DNA of 64,000 nucleotides from Chimonanthus salicifolius (lineage: Eukaryota > Streptophyta > Magnoliopsida > Laurales > Calycanthaceae): positions 21,657,302-21,721,301 of the forward strand of contig CM023534.1 of the NCBI GenBank assembly GCA_013350335.1, read 5' to 3'. Shown in pieces: positions 1-12,758 of the stretch; within the stretch, counting starts at the first letter, position 1, and every line of letters starts with the position of its first letter. The notes below the pieces were generated by a model. That model worked only from the letters and a program-made list of their open reading frames with translations, was not told the DNA's origin and did not search any database. Position numbers and translations under genes: made by a program.

Positions 1-1967
1 ATAATCAAAATTAATGGAGTGAGAATTGTAGAGATTGTATGTACAATAATGTGCTAAAATGCAGAAGTGGCCTATCAATTTTGAGTAACATGCAAGCGTT
101 TATGGGTATATATGTATAAGATGATAATACAATTATGAGTCATTAGTCATTTATCTTATAGTTTATAATCAAATCTTCATATCTACACAACTATCAATAT
201 ATGATTGAGCGATCATCTATTTATATCTTAAAAAGATGATAGACTATGAATTGATATTTTTTCTTTTATTTATGATCAAGATGTTCTGACCTTTTAGAAT
301 ATCTGATTCATTTTCAAGACATATGTAAGTCTCTTTACCTACACACACTTTAGAGTGAGGTGAGAATTGAACTTAAAGACTCTCGCTTCCTAAAAGCGGA
401 TTCGTGTCCTATCACTCAAACTCTATTGAATTTACATGAATTGGTATATTAGATTGGTACACATTATATAAAGAAAATTACACCACATTAATGATTTATT
501 TTGATTAAAAAACAACTTAGAATTTTTTTAAAAAAGAAAAAAACTAAAAATTGAAATATATAGTAAAGGGTGTCTATCCTAGATAACTCTTTAGGAGATA
601 CAGGAGTTCTAGACTTCCTATTTTACCTCTATTCGATCCGCACGAAAAAACTAAAAAAAATCAAACTTTCAGTTCACTGTAGCGGTGTACCGATTTAGAG
701 TAAGTAGAATAGAGAAGAGGAGAATAGTTCATGAACTGGTGCACCCTTTTAGAGAAAATCTGGAATGACTGATTTTTTTTCCATACCGACGGAGGAGGTA
801 AAATCAGAACTTCACACCCTGTCCCAAGGTAAATCATAATATTTGGGAGAAGTAATACTTCCAGTAATAAAAGATAATGACTTTAGAGTACCATGATAAA
901 GGTTAAATCAATGGACCATAAATATGCACCATTTATATCTGACAGTTAAAGATGGTAGGTGAACTTTATATTTTTTTTAATACATTGGATAGTAACTACA
1001 GTTTTGGTTGATACTTATTGGAAACCTGATAGAGACAGTGGAGAGTGGAGACTATTCCTCTCGTCTAGTCGTCTCAATGATGTTGTCTAAATGATTTCGT
1101 ACACGTATGATTCATATTGTCGTCTCAAAAAGTTATTAGTTGATGACTCGTTTACAGATAACTTGGTAAATAACTTTTGTAAGACCTACATTTGTATCAT
1201 TTATTATTACTTTATAAATTAGATTCTTCATTTGAAGGTGAAACTTGGGTCCCATTTTAACCCGATTTGATTTGAGAAATTAATGGGTTTGGGTTATATT
1301 TTTATATATCTCAGGTCGGATTTGAATAGAAGAAAATAAATCTGTATGAAATTTAGGTCGGACTGGGTTGATAAATTTAAAAAAAACTCGATCCGATCTG
1401 ATCTAAGTGCACCAAGTTAAAAAACAACATTTCGGACTGATTCAAGTCAGAAATGTGGGTCGAGTCAGGAATTCAAGTCAAGTCAAGTTGGATTGGGTTT
1501 ATTGAAACCTTATCCAACCTAACCCGAATTTCAATCCTAGTCATGATTACAATTTATGATTAAACAATAGATATTTAACATTGTTAAATCATTGTAGTCT
1601 TCAAAATTATACTTATAATGTGATACAGACGCATTTGCAATAGGGTAGGACCTTGTGTTGAAAAAAAAAAATTGACTATTTTGAAAAAAATTGAAAACTC
1701 AAAAATTGTTTAATTTATGAGCTTTTAGGTAAAAGATGCTAAAAATATAAGCTTATGTTCATATACTATGGGTCTAAGCCCATTTACACACAATTGAATT
1801 AGTGGATCTCTCATTTTTGGCCCATGAAAGCTATACTATATCCAAATTCAAATTTGTGCTTTCTTATACAACGGAAGCATTGACAAGACTATGGTATTTA
1901 TGGAAAGGAGGTGGAAAATTTATGGAAAGGAGGTGGATGTATAAGCATTTGCAGCATATAACCACAC
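1..1967. other. Intergenic AT-rich DNA, left edge
   Basis: I see no coding region. The stretch holds a SINE-like copy near 290-420 and, at about 1240-1550, a block of repeated GGGTT/GGTCGGA/GAGTCAGG words typical of a decayed MITE. The remainder is low-complexity AT-rich sequence. Confidence 0.6.
290..420 (-). mobile_element. tRNA-derived SINE-like copy (family B)
   Basis: Read on the minus strand this has the layout shared by six other copies in the window: a GAGTGAT... head, a B-box-like AAGTTCAATTCTCAC segment, then a GTGTGTAGGTAAAGAGACTTACATA tail that matches the GTGTGAGTAGGGAGACTTACA tail of the copy at 51,878-51,989. It has no coding capacity. The family is defined here by mutual similarity only. 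The polymerase III origin is inferred from the box motifs. Confidence 0.5.
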
Positions 1968-2330
1968 CATAGTCGAAAAATCGGCCTTGCCGAGATTTCG
2001 GTCGAGATTTTTCTCTTTCAATTTTTTTTTTGGAAAATTCTGGGGACTTTTTTTTTTGAAAAATTTATTTTAAAAAATTTAAAAAGGCTTTTTAAAATAA
2101 TATATATATATATAAATTTAAATATCGGCCGATATTTGTCCAATATGGGCAAATATCGGCCGAGATATCAGTCAGGCCCACAATCGATATTTTTTTTTTT
2201 TAAAAAAAAGAAATAAGCCGATATTCGGCCAACTTCTTCTTTCTCTGGTTGATACTATGCGTATCAGCTGAGATATCACGGTCCTAGAAAACACTAATGA
2301 GGATACACAGAGCCGAGATTTATAACCCTG
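1968..2330. mobile_element. hAT-type MITE, CGGCCG-palindrome family, copy 1
   Basis: This is a 363-bp non-coding element with imperfect terminal inverted repeats (left CATAGTCGAAAAATCGGCC; right, reversed, CAGGGTTATAAATCTCGG). It contains the family hallmark ATATCGGCCGATAT, an AGGCCCACA motif, and poly-T/poly-A tracts in the same order as the copies at 40,081 and 61,662. The 8-bp flanks (aaccacac / gacaatac) agree at 5 of 8 positions, so the target duplication is decayed. It is the most diverged of the five copies. Confidence 0.6.
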
Positions 2331-5074
2331 GACAATACGAGGAAAGAAGCTTGGTACCACCTATTGGAGAGATTTTCTCTCTCCTTCCTCTCTCGAAAGC
2401 AACTATTGAAGGCAACCATGGTTAGACGTGTTTATTGAGCTATTTGTCATTTTTCATTGATGGAAAGTGAAAAGCAAAGAAAATAAGATGTGAGTCTTTT
2501 CATTTATAGAATAAAAGCTCTTCGTCAAGGAAAAAAATTAAGACCACTCCCTCTTCTTCTATGAAAATAAAGCATGTTCACAAGATGGGTTCGGGCCTGG
2601 CTTTGTCAAAAAGTCTGAGCCCGTTTATATCCCCGTTTATATCTACAAAAGTCTGAGCTCATCTAAAGTCCATTTATTTTGCACCTGTACACTGTTTTTA
2701 TTTTATTTATTTTATTTTTTATTCTATAATTTAGAAATCTAACCAAACAGTTTGAAAGTATACATAAAGCCGACTGCTAGTTAACATTTCACTTCAAAAA
2801 TTTTGAGTCTCTTGATCTTGATAGTCAAAGTCGGCAAACATCTTTAAAAATATTCAATATCTGGTGATTTGACTTTTAAGATTGGAGGGTTAGAATTGAT
2901 TTTTGACATGAAGTGTTAATAGATAACAAGTCTTTAAGTCTGCTTTCAAGTTGTACGGTTAGATATTCATCTATAAAATAAAAATAAATAAAATAAAATA
3001 AAATGAAAAATAGTATCAGATACGACTCTGTGATATATGTATATAATATATAAAAAAGACGGGCCTAAAAGCCTGATTGGTCAAAACGAGCTTTTAGAAA
3101 AAGCCCAAGCATTAGATAAAAATCTTGTTAAGCCCATTTTTTTTAGTCGAGCTTGGGCCTGAGTTCGAACAAAGGAACACCCTAGAGAAAACCATTTCCT
3201 ATGTGGGAGAACAAAAAAATTTAGTGAGCACCAAAAGTCCTTAAAACAAAGAATAAAACCATCAATTTTTCGTAGTCTGACACAAGGCTAGATTTCATAG
3301 CACCTGTTGAATAACAGAATTGAATTCTAGTATAATTTTTCCACTGGAATTCTTCCTTGAGGAAGTAGATAAATGACTTCTATATGTTTATCTTGAAATA
3401 AAAATATAAATTTTAGAATAGGACACATCACACTCTAGAATTTGATAAAATAAGGTGTAACGTAGTGGTCAAATTTTATGTATCAAATAATGTCCGATTT
3501 ACATAATGTTGGATTAATAGCAAGGCTTATTCAATAACCTTTCCAACGAGTTAAAGTTTGTGCAATTCTAATCATGTATAGAGAAAGTTATGGTTGATTT
3601 TATAATTAGGTGTTCTAGAGTGACGAAAAGATTTATTTTTGTTTTATAATTCATGCTCTATAGATAAATGACCATTAGACAATCATAGGATATGGTTGTT
3701 TGTGTTTTTTCAAATTTGTATCTCCTTATTGAGGTGAGTTATTTATTATTTTATTTTATGTGATTTCTTGTTATTTAATTTTACAATTTTAATTTTATTA
3801 GCTGATTAGTTACGAGAATTCATATTTTGAAGCCTCTATACGATTGAATTCGTTTGTGAATTTAATACCGTAGTGAGATTTGGGCTTAAGTAATTTTCCT
3901 TCTCAGTGAAATACTAATTTTGGCTTCACTGTAACAATTTTGGATTTTTCTGTCTAAACTCTTTAGATATTTAGATTAACGAATTTCAAATTTTACAACC
4001 ATACTCATTTAAAATGCTCACGTTCAAAGAGTTTAGGTTAACTAATTTCAAGTTTTACAACCATACTCATTTAAAATGCTCATATTCAGTTCAGATAATT
4101 GAATCGAATCAAATTTTACCTAAGCCTAGTTGCCACACTTTTCACATTCTGCTTCAAAATTATAGATACGTTCAAATATTATTCAGAATTTAAAATTTTA
4201 CATATTAGTAATCTTGCTCCTAATTTGAATTATAAAGTATTCTTCATAAGCCCCAACTTTGCAAGCTAATTCTCCAACTTTTGCAGCACTTCTCAAATAG
4301 GTATGCAATTTGTAAATTTTGAAAGAATCTCAGTTACAAAATAGCAATAAACCGAACAAGTAATCAAAAGCAAAAAACCTTGATGTGAAAATAATGATGG
4401 ATCTCTCTCACCAAAGGAGAAATCACATCATTTATTTATAATTAAATCTAATACATCTGGATAAGGGAAATTCAAATAATAAGATGAGTGGAAATTCAAA
4501 ATAGAGATAAAGATAAAACAAAATTAAATTCAAAACTAATCTAAATCTAATCTGAATGGATTCTATCACTTGACCTCTAAAAAAAAAGCAGCAGCATAAA
4601 ACCGATCAAAGATAAACTCATGAAAAGACTGGCCTGGGCAAATGATTTTGAATTACTGATACTGGGAGATATTGCAGCCAAACTGCAGGGCCTACTGAAA
4701 TATTACAAATATTTGGATTTCCTCATATAACAAGGCTTTGTGCATTGCACCAGAGAGAGTAAAATTTGCATAAAACATTGAAATAAAAAAATAACAAAGA
4801 ACATTACACCATTATTCATGTCAGATACAATATCCATGTCAATCAAACATGAAAAGAAGGTAACTGCAACTTAATATGAAATGTTATCATATCCATGAAG
4901 AAGAAAATTGTGACTCTAGTGTAATGCATATAGCAATTGGATTGCAAGGTACCTACCAACTTCACAACATTTACAGGTAAACAATGAACGACAAACTCGA
5001 TAGGAGAGTATAAGAAATAAGAAAACTTAAGCAAGCTCACATTCTCTAGTATGCTGCCTTACCTCATCTATATG
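2331..5074. other. Intergenic DNA and probable 3' flank of the TOG gene
   Basis: No coding sequence is recognised. About 2570-3184 contains GGGTTCGGGCCTGG at one end and GGGCCTGAGTTCGAACAAAGG at the other, like a decayed GGGCC-type MITE. A 62-bp tandem duplication lies at 3970-4088. The part just below 5074 should hold the 3'UTR of the minus-strand TOG gene, but I could not fix the poly(A) site. Confidence 0.5.
3970..4088. repeat. 62-bp tandem duplication
   Basis: Two adjacent copies (3970-4031 and 4032-4088) share TTTACAACCATACTCATT and the following AAAATGCTCA with only a few substitutions. The sequence is non-coding. Confidence 0.75.
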
Positions 5075-8000
5075 TTAGCAGCCAACAACCAGACCCTCCC
5101 TGGGAATGGAGGTAACACGAAGGATGGCCTGCGCACTTAACGGTGACAACTTTGCTTGACAGAAGTTCTCCCAAGAATCAATTGCTGGATCGTCTAATTC
5201 TGAAGTTTGTGGGACTTGAGATTTTTCATATACAGTTTGCAGTTCCAAAGCGAGGTTGCGAGCTGCTTCCCTGGACTCTGGGAGCTGGTCGCTAAGTTGT
5301 GTCGCGGCTATCTGGATCAATTTATCAATTCCATAAGCATTGATTCCTTCAGCACCCTGCAGACCCACACAACAAACCCAGATTAGCAGACATGAATAAC
5401 ATCAGCCTATTTCAAAGATTGGCATCTGAATAACATCAGCTCATGTCAAAATGGGCAGCATGAACATATTATTGCCAGTTAATAACATTGGTTGTTCTTA
5501 TCATCCAATCACTTAAATGATGGGAGCAAATCATGAGCCTAGATAGTCTCACTTTCAAGTCAAACAAATGGTGGATGATAACTTCGGTGAACAACAATTT
5601 TCATTTCCAAATCAGAAGATCTAGTGATGTCTTTCAGTGAAAGATATTATGTATTTATCATATTGGCTCCAACAGAAGAGAGGTATCCTGTCTAAAGTTG
5701 CTCGGTCGTCTACTTCGAAGTCTGGAAACAATTTCCCATGCAAACAATACATTGTCACAGCTACAAGGTAATGGAGGCCAATACTGACCAATATCACATA
5801 GTCAAAACAGAGTAGGCTCCATGATCATGACAAACTTGGCCAAAACAAGGATGACTATAGTGAAGATACAAGTGGGAGAAAGCTAGGATGATGTTGATGA
5901 GAAATACTGAAAAACACAACATAAATGCAAATAAATTTATATCCCTGTATGAGATCAAAGCAATTGGGCCCCTCTTAATTGAAGGATATAAAAGGATACA
6001 CACTTCAATTGCCTTCAGATTTTGTTTCTCAACAGCACTGTTACCCTAACGTATACTGGAAGGAAGCTGATTGAAGAAATAAAAGGCAATTAAAACTGCT
6101 TTAGACCGATAACTTTTAGGCATATGCATATCATGAAGTGTTCCTCCAACCTCTGACAGATATGTCCTCTACTTCTGCCAATCCCATTTCACTAGAGATT
6201 TAGGGACAAGTTGTTTACAACCCAATCCCTCCTCTATCAGATAATACTTCAACTTATAAGATACACGCTCCCCTCTAATGAACTTTTTCCTCACTAGTTT
6301 ATGGAAACATTTGAAAATAAAAGCTGTTCCATCTTCATGTTTCATCAAATAAATGATATCCATATTAAATATTCATCACGAAGTCAAAGGTTTCATCGAA
6401 TAAATGATATCCATATTAAATATTCATCACGAAGTCAAAAATTTATACCCAAATAGTGAAGCAATTGAAGATGGGTCCACTTCATCTGAATGAATGATCA
6501 TCTAGTGGTGATACTTCTATTGTTTTTTGGATAGTACTATTGCATGTACATGTCTCACATTGCCAGTCAAACTTATCGACATATTGCAAGACAAGGAAAT
6601 CAAAGTAAAAAGGGAAATAGATTGCAGATTTCATTCAAATAATGCAAGCACTTAAGAAATTAGGTCGATTGGGATTAACAATAATCTGATAGTGAGGCTG
6701 CATTGGGTTTATCAGTTCATGTAAGACTATCACATCCCATCTAGGGCTGTAAATGAGTTGAGTTCAAGTTGGATACTAATGATTAGAAGATTCAAACCTA
6801 CTAATGAAATGTAGGGAAAAGCTCCAGTTGTATATCTAGCTCAAATCCAGTTGGTAGGAGCTGCATCCAGATCCTATCAAAAATTTGGATGAACAGGCCC
6901 TACTCAGACATGATTCCCAGACTTTTTTTTTTGAAAGGATTACCGGACAAATTTTATCTAGACGGATATCATCATTGTTTCCAAGTCATTTATCTCATCC
7001 GATTGGTGTTGGCACCCATGATTGGATATAGCAAATTATTTTCCATGACCCTATTCGACACCCACATGACTCAGATCCATGACCTTTATAATTACAACAG
7101 TAAGCATTCACCAATTTTGCTACAGGCTTGTTGTCATATGGATTTTATCCAAATGTATATCAATATATGAACTTTTAGACATTTTGTTTACACTGGCAAT
7201 CCCATTTTTTGTCCTTTTGATGCCACAATAATAAGCCTAAGATTACAACCCCATGTTAACATGAATGTTCTAAAAATCACAATCGTATCGTAAATCTTTC
7301 TAGTCATCAAATTGTATTGAACTGCAAATCATATCATAAATCATAAGCTTTTTTACGATGTCCTCAAAAAAGGGTAAATATTTTTAAAAATATTTTAAAG
7401 TAAAAAATAAGTTTTTCATACTCTAATCATTTTCTTTAAAAATTGAATCGTATCATTAGATTCAAATCGTAAATTGCAAAATTTTAATAACTATGGTTAC
7501 CATGATCAATACTATATAGATCTTGGTACAATACCTAAATAGATGTTGGCAACTTACTAAAAGATTCTTCAGATGATTAAGGTAACCAGGTCTAGACCTG
7601 ACTCCATACGGTCCAACCTGATTATTAATTAGGTCGTGAGCAATGGACCATCCTAATACAAACTGAGAAGTTTCCAAATCAAACAAATGGATTAATGCCC
7701 GAGTTTTTTTTCCCAGTATAATCAGGTATGCAGGGTCCCTATTGTCAGTCCCAATCCCAACATGCATTTCAAAAATGATAGTAGTAAATTTTGTAAATTA
7801 TAGATATCTATCAAAACTCATCATTATCATATCAAAGTACATTTTAGGCTTATGAAATGAGTAGTTACATTTCTAGATATTCTACACATTACATATTGTC
7901 CAAATCATTAAGTGTATAAATTACAGATATCTATCAAAATGCATCATTATCATATCACTGTAAATCTTTGGGTTATGAAATGAGTAGTTACATTCTAGAT

Positions 8001-10227
8001 ATTCTACGCATTACATATTGTCCAAATCATTAAGTAATTCTATCAGGTAAGTTAAGAATGTTTAAAGGCTAGTGATTTGGACACAATATTTTTTATAGTG
8101 GAAGCACTGGCCTTTGTCCTTTTATACTATCATGAAAAGGTTAAACGTGATCTATCAAAGAAATAATAATAATAATAATAATAACAATAACAATAATAGT
8201 AAACAAATAAATAAAAGGTAGGGGATGGTTTGCCCCTTATTTTTAAAATACATGGAATCCATACTACCAGCCTTCTAGAAATGGGAACTGATGGGGACTT
8301 CCCCATTTTGTTATAAGGGGACACCTCTAGTATTTCATTTCAACTTAAAAGAAAAAAGTTCCCTTGATTAAATTTTAGTGCAAGAGATAATTATCATTTC
8401 ATAAGGGCATTTATGTCATTACAATAAAAATAAAGTACTAGGAGATGTCCTCATCAATCCCAGAATACAGGTTAGAAATATTTTTACCATTTCATCCCTT
8501 TTTTTTTTAATGGATTCATTTCAACCCTTTCAATTTCTAAATTTTGTTTAGAAATGAATGGAGGGATGATCATTGGTGCATTGGAAAGACTAATATTTGA
8601 ATGTGTCTAACAAAAAATCACTTTGATTGGATCAATTAAGTCATAGTTTGATAGGTTACAAAAATAAGAGATCTAAAAAATAATTTAAACTGATCAAATT
8701 TAGAGTTGAAGGTATTGATTGGTCCAATAATGCAACTTTTTGTAGGCCACATATTCAAAAATATATTTATAAACCTTTCCAACAAAGTTGACACCACCGC
8801 AATATGAACCCCACACGTAGAGTGTGCACTATAAGGGAGTGCTCTAGTTCAACTAGAAAAGGATAATAAAAGTAATATCAAGAAAATTACAGTATCCATC
8901 AAAACATACCATGTCACATTATTCCTAGAACAGTGAGCATATGGTACATTTGAATCACATTCTAAACTTTTTACACAGTAGAGAAGCGATATCTCCTATG
9001 AATAAAGTAGCAAAACAGAAATAACATACCAGTCGAAGAACGCTTCGACAAAAACACATGGATGCCTTCGCTCTTATACGAGGATTTTTGTGTTTAAGAT
9101 TAGGTTGCAACTTTGGCAGCAAAAGGGTTGGGGAGACCCAGGTAGTCATTGTTACCAAAGCTTTCTCTGCAGCCTCACATACAAAGCGCTTATCTTGTGA
9201 AGACTTGAGAAGAAGCTGTACAAGCTGAGCACAATAACAGTTTAGAAGTCTCTCTATTTTTTTATGTAACGATGGATTTACCCATAAACAATCATAAAAC
9301 TAGAAAGTCACATAACAAAATTATTTTAGCAGAAGAGAATTTGAGCTTTCACAAGAAAACATAAGCACAAGAAATGGCTCGAAAGAATAAATGAGAACTT
9401 ACCAGAGGATCAAGTGAATCGATTATATGATCACTGTAAACCTTAAAGATGTCTGCAGATGTCATGATTGCTGTTTTACAGACAGCACTTCTAGGATTTT
9501 TCAAGGACTTTACCAAGAGCAAAATCACATCCCCTCTGTTGCCCCAAGCACGGTGACGAGTTATCAAATGAATTAGGAATCACATCAAATGAAGTTTTGA
9601 TTCAAATGGAAGTTTATCTATGAATCATGCAACAATAATAATGTAATCATCTAAAATCCAACTAAACTTTAAAAGCTTTACAGTTGATCCTAAAAGGATA
9701 TTAAAAAATTATAGGCTTACAGCATGTCAAGCATGGCTTCCTTGTGAAATATTGATAATTGGCGGACATGATTGAGTGCCTCACACACCAACACCCAATT
9801 CTTAGAGTCTAGTCTTGCCAACAATGTCTGCAGGTGATAAAAGATACATTAAAAAACTGATCCTTAGAACACCCAAACAGCCAATCCAAGACAAACAAGA
9901 AACATGGGCCAAAACAACCAAAAAGTACGACACAAGAGAAGCATCTCATACACTGAGACATGTACCAACATCCTCGATGTCATTTAGATTCTCAGATTCC
10001 ACATACTCTACTTCTGAGTTTCCAGAATCTACACCAGTACATGCAGCCTCACCATTGACCACGGGACTGGGGGCTAAAGAAGCAGGATTTTCAGCTTTCC
10101 ACTTGTCAAAATTTTCATTGCTATTCTCAACATAAGCCTTTGTGAAGTTTCCTTTACTGGGACTTTCATTTCTAGTCTCAGGTCCTGGCAGTGAGTTAAG
10201 AACTCTAAGAGCTTTTCCAGACATCAT
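5075..10227 (-). CDS. TOG/CLASP-type ARM-repeat protein (330 aa, five coding exons)
   Basis: Predicted HEAT/ARM-repeat protein of the plant family related to CLASP N-terminal/TOG domains (Arabidopsis At3g01450-like). TOG domains bind tubulin, so a cytoplasmic microtubule role is inferred. Coding exons on the minus strand are 10227-9952, 9827-9721, 9535-9403, 9224-9030 and 5356-5075. All junctions are GT-AG, phases agree, and the total is 993 bp including the stop, the usual size for this family. The start is the first of two adjacent ATGs, just inside an exon that opens at 10242 after TTTGCAG. Residues 1-92 are polar and probably disordered. About 93-236 form the repeats (LLARLDSKNWVLVCEALNHV; LKNPRSAVCKTAIM; EKALVTMTTWVSP; HKNPRIRAKAS). 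The C-terminus has a second helical segment with SDQLPESREAARNLALELQ. The last intron is 3.67 kb and full of repeats. No frameshift or internal stop was seen. Confidence 0.88.
6340..6441. repeat. 51-bp tandem duplication in TOG intron
   Basis: Two head-to-tail copies (6340-6390, 6391-6441) of a segment containing TAAATGATATCCATATTAAA differ at only about three positions, so the duplication is recent. It is intronic and non-coding. Confidence 0.85.
6742..6902. mobile_element. MITE candidate (TAGGGCTGTAAATGAG ends)
   Basis: A 161-bp stretch begins TAGGGCTGTAAATGAG and ends GAACAGGCCCTA, giving short imperfect inverted ends of the TAGGGC...GCCCTA type common in hAT MITEs. No convincing 8-bp target duplication is visible, so the call is tentative. 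Confidence 0.35.
7251..7496. mobile_element. MITE candidate (CCATGGTTATTAAAAT-type ends)
   Basis: The left end, CCATGTTAAC followed by AATCACAATCGTATCG, mirrors the right end, which reads CCATAGTTATTAAAATTTTG and then ATTTACGATT on the other strand. The interior is AT-rich with repeated ATCGTATC words. The inverted ends are degenerate and no target duplication was identified. Confidence 0.35.
7795..8035. repeat. 123-bp tandem duplication in TOG intron
   Basis: Two adjacent copies (7795-7917, 7918-8035) share AGATATCTATCAAAA, ATCATTATCATATCA and TACATATTGTCCAAATCATT with scattered substitutions. It is intronic and non-coding. Confidence 0.85.
8161..8199. repeat. AAT/AAC microsatellite
   Basis: An interrupted (AAT)n/(AAC)n trinucleotide run within the TOG-gene intron. 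Confidence 0.9.
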
Positions 10228-10587
10228 TCTTATGCTAGAATACTGCAAAGGAAAGTAGAGGTCAATTAAGCATGCAACAAAACTTCAAAATTAGATAAGT
10301 TAATATGCCAACACATATTTAGTAGCACAATTTAATGCTTGAATCATGATATCCAAGCAAAGAACAGAAACAGGATTTCAAGATCAAATTTACAAAAAGG
10401 CTTCATAGACATAACAGTGGGACTTTCATAATTATCCAGAGTTGATCTAAAGAGAGGATAGCAAAAGGATTCAGGTAAAAGCAGCATAGAGGGGATAAGT
10501 ATAAGCAATAATGTGTATAAGGGCTACAAAGGGCCACCCCCCATAGTATGAACTGATATGTGTAGATTAGAGCTTTACACATGCCCC

Positions 10588-10625
10588 AAGGATTTGTCAG
10601 GTAAGATGCCTGGAACCCTTGGTCT

Positions 10626-10662
<37 letters not shown>

Positions 10663-10726
10663 GTGGAGGATTTGTTGGGTAAGATGTCTGGAATCCTTGG
10701 TCTCAATATATATATATATATGTATA
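10588..10726. repeat. Tandem repeat pair ending in (TA)n
   Basis: Two units, each reading GGATTTGT...GGTAAGATG...CTTGGTCTCAATA, each run into a TA microsatellite (10628-10661 and about 10708-10726). A short unit carrying its own TA tract has been duplicated. Confidence 0.8.
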
Positions 10727-12383
10727 TAGTGGATAAGCATCCTACTTTCCGTACAGTACAGAATCACTGAATGTAATCAGAATGAAAATAATAAAAGGTG
10801 CTTCCCCAGTTCCCAGTTGGATAATGAAAACAGTCACCTGTCTATGTCAACCTCGTGTATTCTTTTTCTTGAGCAATAACCTCATGTATTCTTTAAATGG
10901 ATGTGATAAAAGTTGAATGCCTTACCTCAAGGCTCTACTTGTGAAAGACCTCCACATTATTGCAATTGATAAATATATGCATTAAAAAATCCATAGAACT
11001 CATTAAAAAAGGTGCATACTTTATATATGAAAAGAGCACCAAGAATGACATTGTTGAAATTTGGTGTGCCATCAGTATTAGAAGGAAGACTCAACCTAAT
11101 GCATGTTTTCTATCAAAGAAAAAGAGAGAACATTATATAGGTAAATAGCTTCAGATACTTTGGAAATAAACCAAGATAAGCGTATACCGACTCTTTAAAT
11201 GTGTCAACTGTCAACTCAAAAAGATTCTCCAAAAGGCAAAAATCATCATCATCATTATCATAGCCACAATTCCATCAATTTAGGGTCGGTTTTCGAGTTC
11301 TACTTCTCCATTTGACTAGGAAAAATGGACAACTCAAGTTTGACTAGGCAAAACTTTCAATGCAGCCAATTCTAAGCACAGCTCCAGACTATCCTTGATT
11401 CAAGACAAGAATGCCAAATTCCAAATATGATTGCGGATGCAGATTTTGTAGTTTTTCCTTTTCCCCCTACCAATAATAGAATTAAACTGCCAATTTAACT
11501 TTCAATAACCAATGTGTCTCTACTAACACATTCCTTCCATCTAAAAAAGCACCAAACCGTTGGCGAAATGCAAGAAATGTCACAAACAAAATTCCAGATA
11601 TCTAATAATCTCCCTTATTTTAAAATCCAATCTGCATGTTTCCAAGGCATAGCCATGCCCTTAGCCGATAAGGATTCACCCTCCACGTGACCTGCCATTC
11701 CTTTACAAATGAATTCCTTGTAACTCAAGAGAAATGCCACTGCTTCAGTTTCAGTAGCATAGCATCCCCCCTAAAGACCTAAGAAACACAACAAAACTTC
11801 CCTGAATGATACCCAATGACCCTTCCAATACCAACATTTCCCTTAAGGAAAGCTCCAATCAAATCAAACTAAACCAGGCCAGATGGAGGAAACGTCAAAC
11901 TCTTAACCTTAATGCCTCCCCTTTATAAAAGTCTGGCAGTCCACAACCAAAACCTACTGAGATCCAAAACTGAATTCCTTTTAAATTATTTTTGTGCCTG
12001 GATCCACGTAACTGGCAATACCAACTAAAAGTGTCAAATAGATACAATATAACACCCTACACCTCTCTCCTGGTACTGCAGGGAAGAAATGATCCATTGC
12101 TCCTATAGTCCTATGCCTCCAATAAAACAGAAGACAGCTGAAAGAGTTGAAACCTTCCACAACATGGAGTTTGTCCATATACTAAATAGTTGAGCTGTAA
12201 AGCCCCTTGTGGAGCCCTATTAAGACCCTTTTCAGCAACGTTAAACTCTAACATGTCATTTTGCAGCATTCCCCCAGAAATCCACCATCCAACCTTGGCA
12301 AGTTGACCCTAACACCTAGAATGGATATTGTCACCTCAAAACCCATTATCTGTAACTTCTAATAATAACAATGTAACATGCTA

Positions 12384-12758
12384 CATTCAGATATGGACGA
12401 AACACAAAAAAACAATCCAAGTGAATCTCCCTATAAACATATGCATGTAATGTGTCATTGGATACAACAAAACCAGAGCTTATCACTTAAACTTCTTTTG
12501 GATAATATGGGTATCCACACCCCACAATAGAGGTGAGACTAATCCCACGGATACACAAAACCACCCGCAAGCCTTGTGTATCACGTAAGCTGAGGAGTCA
12601 ACCCCAAGACCTCTAGTCTAATCTAGAAGCTTAGACCAACTGAGCTACCCATTCAAATATAGACGAAACACAAAAAACAATCCAGTGCATCTCCCTATAA
12701 ACGTATGCATGTAATGTGTCTTTGGATACAATACAACCAGAGCTTATCACTTAACTTC
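12384..12758. repeat. Direct repeats of about 110 bp flanking a SINE
   Basis: The left copy (12384-12495) and right copy (12650-12758) both run from CATTCA(G/A)ATAT to ACTTC and share ATGCATGTAATGTGTC and CAGAGCTTATCACTTAA. They differ at roughly one base in ten. A SINE occupies exactly the gap between them. Confidence 0.8.
12496..12649 (-). mobile_element. tRNA-derived SINE (family A, Au-like)
   Basis: Read on the minus strand it opens with GGGTAGCTCAGTTGGT, a near-perfect polymerase III A box. A B-box-like GGTCTTGGGGTTGACTCC follows about 30 bases later. The 3' part is GGGATTAGTCTCACC...GTGGATACCC...TTATCCAAAA. The same 3' end (GGGATTAGTCTTG...GGATACCC...CATTATCCAAAA) occurs at 50,588-50,752. 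It resembles plant Au-type SINEs. It is not a functional tRNA gene, because no cloverleaf can be completed. Confidence 0.75.

Larger units (their letters stand above)
5357..9029 (-). other. Large last intron of the TOG gene
   Basis: This 3.67-kb intron is bounded by GTATGT after the exon at 9030 and by a TCTGCAG acceptor before 5356. It holds two tandem duplications (6340-6441 and 7795-8035), two MITE candidates (6742-6902 and 7251-7496) and an AAT microsatellite. I see no exon of another gene in it on either strand. Confidence 0.75.

Noticed and set aside
12620..12650. Possible tRNA gene (GGGTAGCTCAGTTGGT on the minus strand)
   Set aside because: The A box is good, but no complete cloverleaf or acceptor stem can be formed, and the downstream sequence matches a SINE tail found elsewhere in the window.
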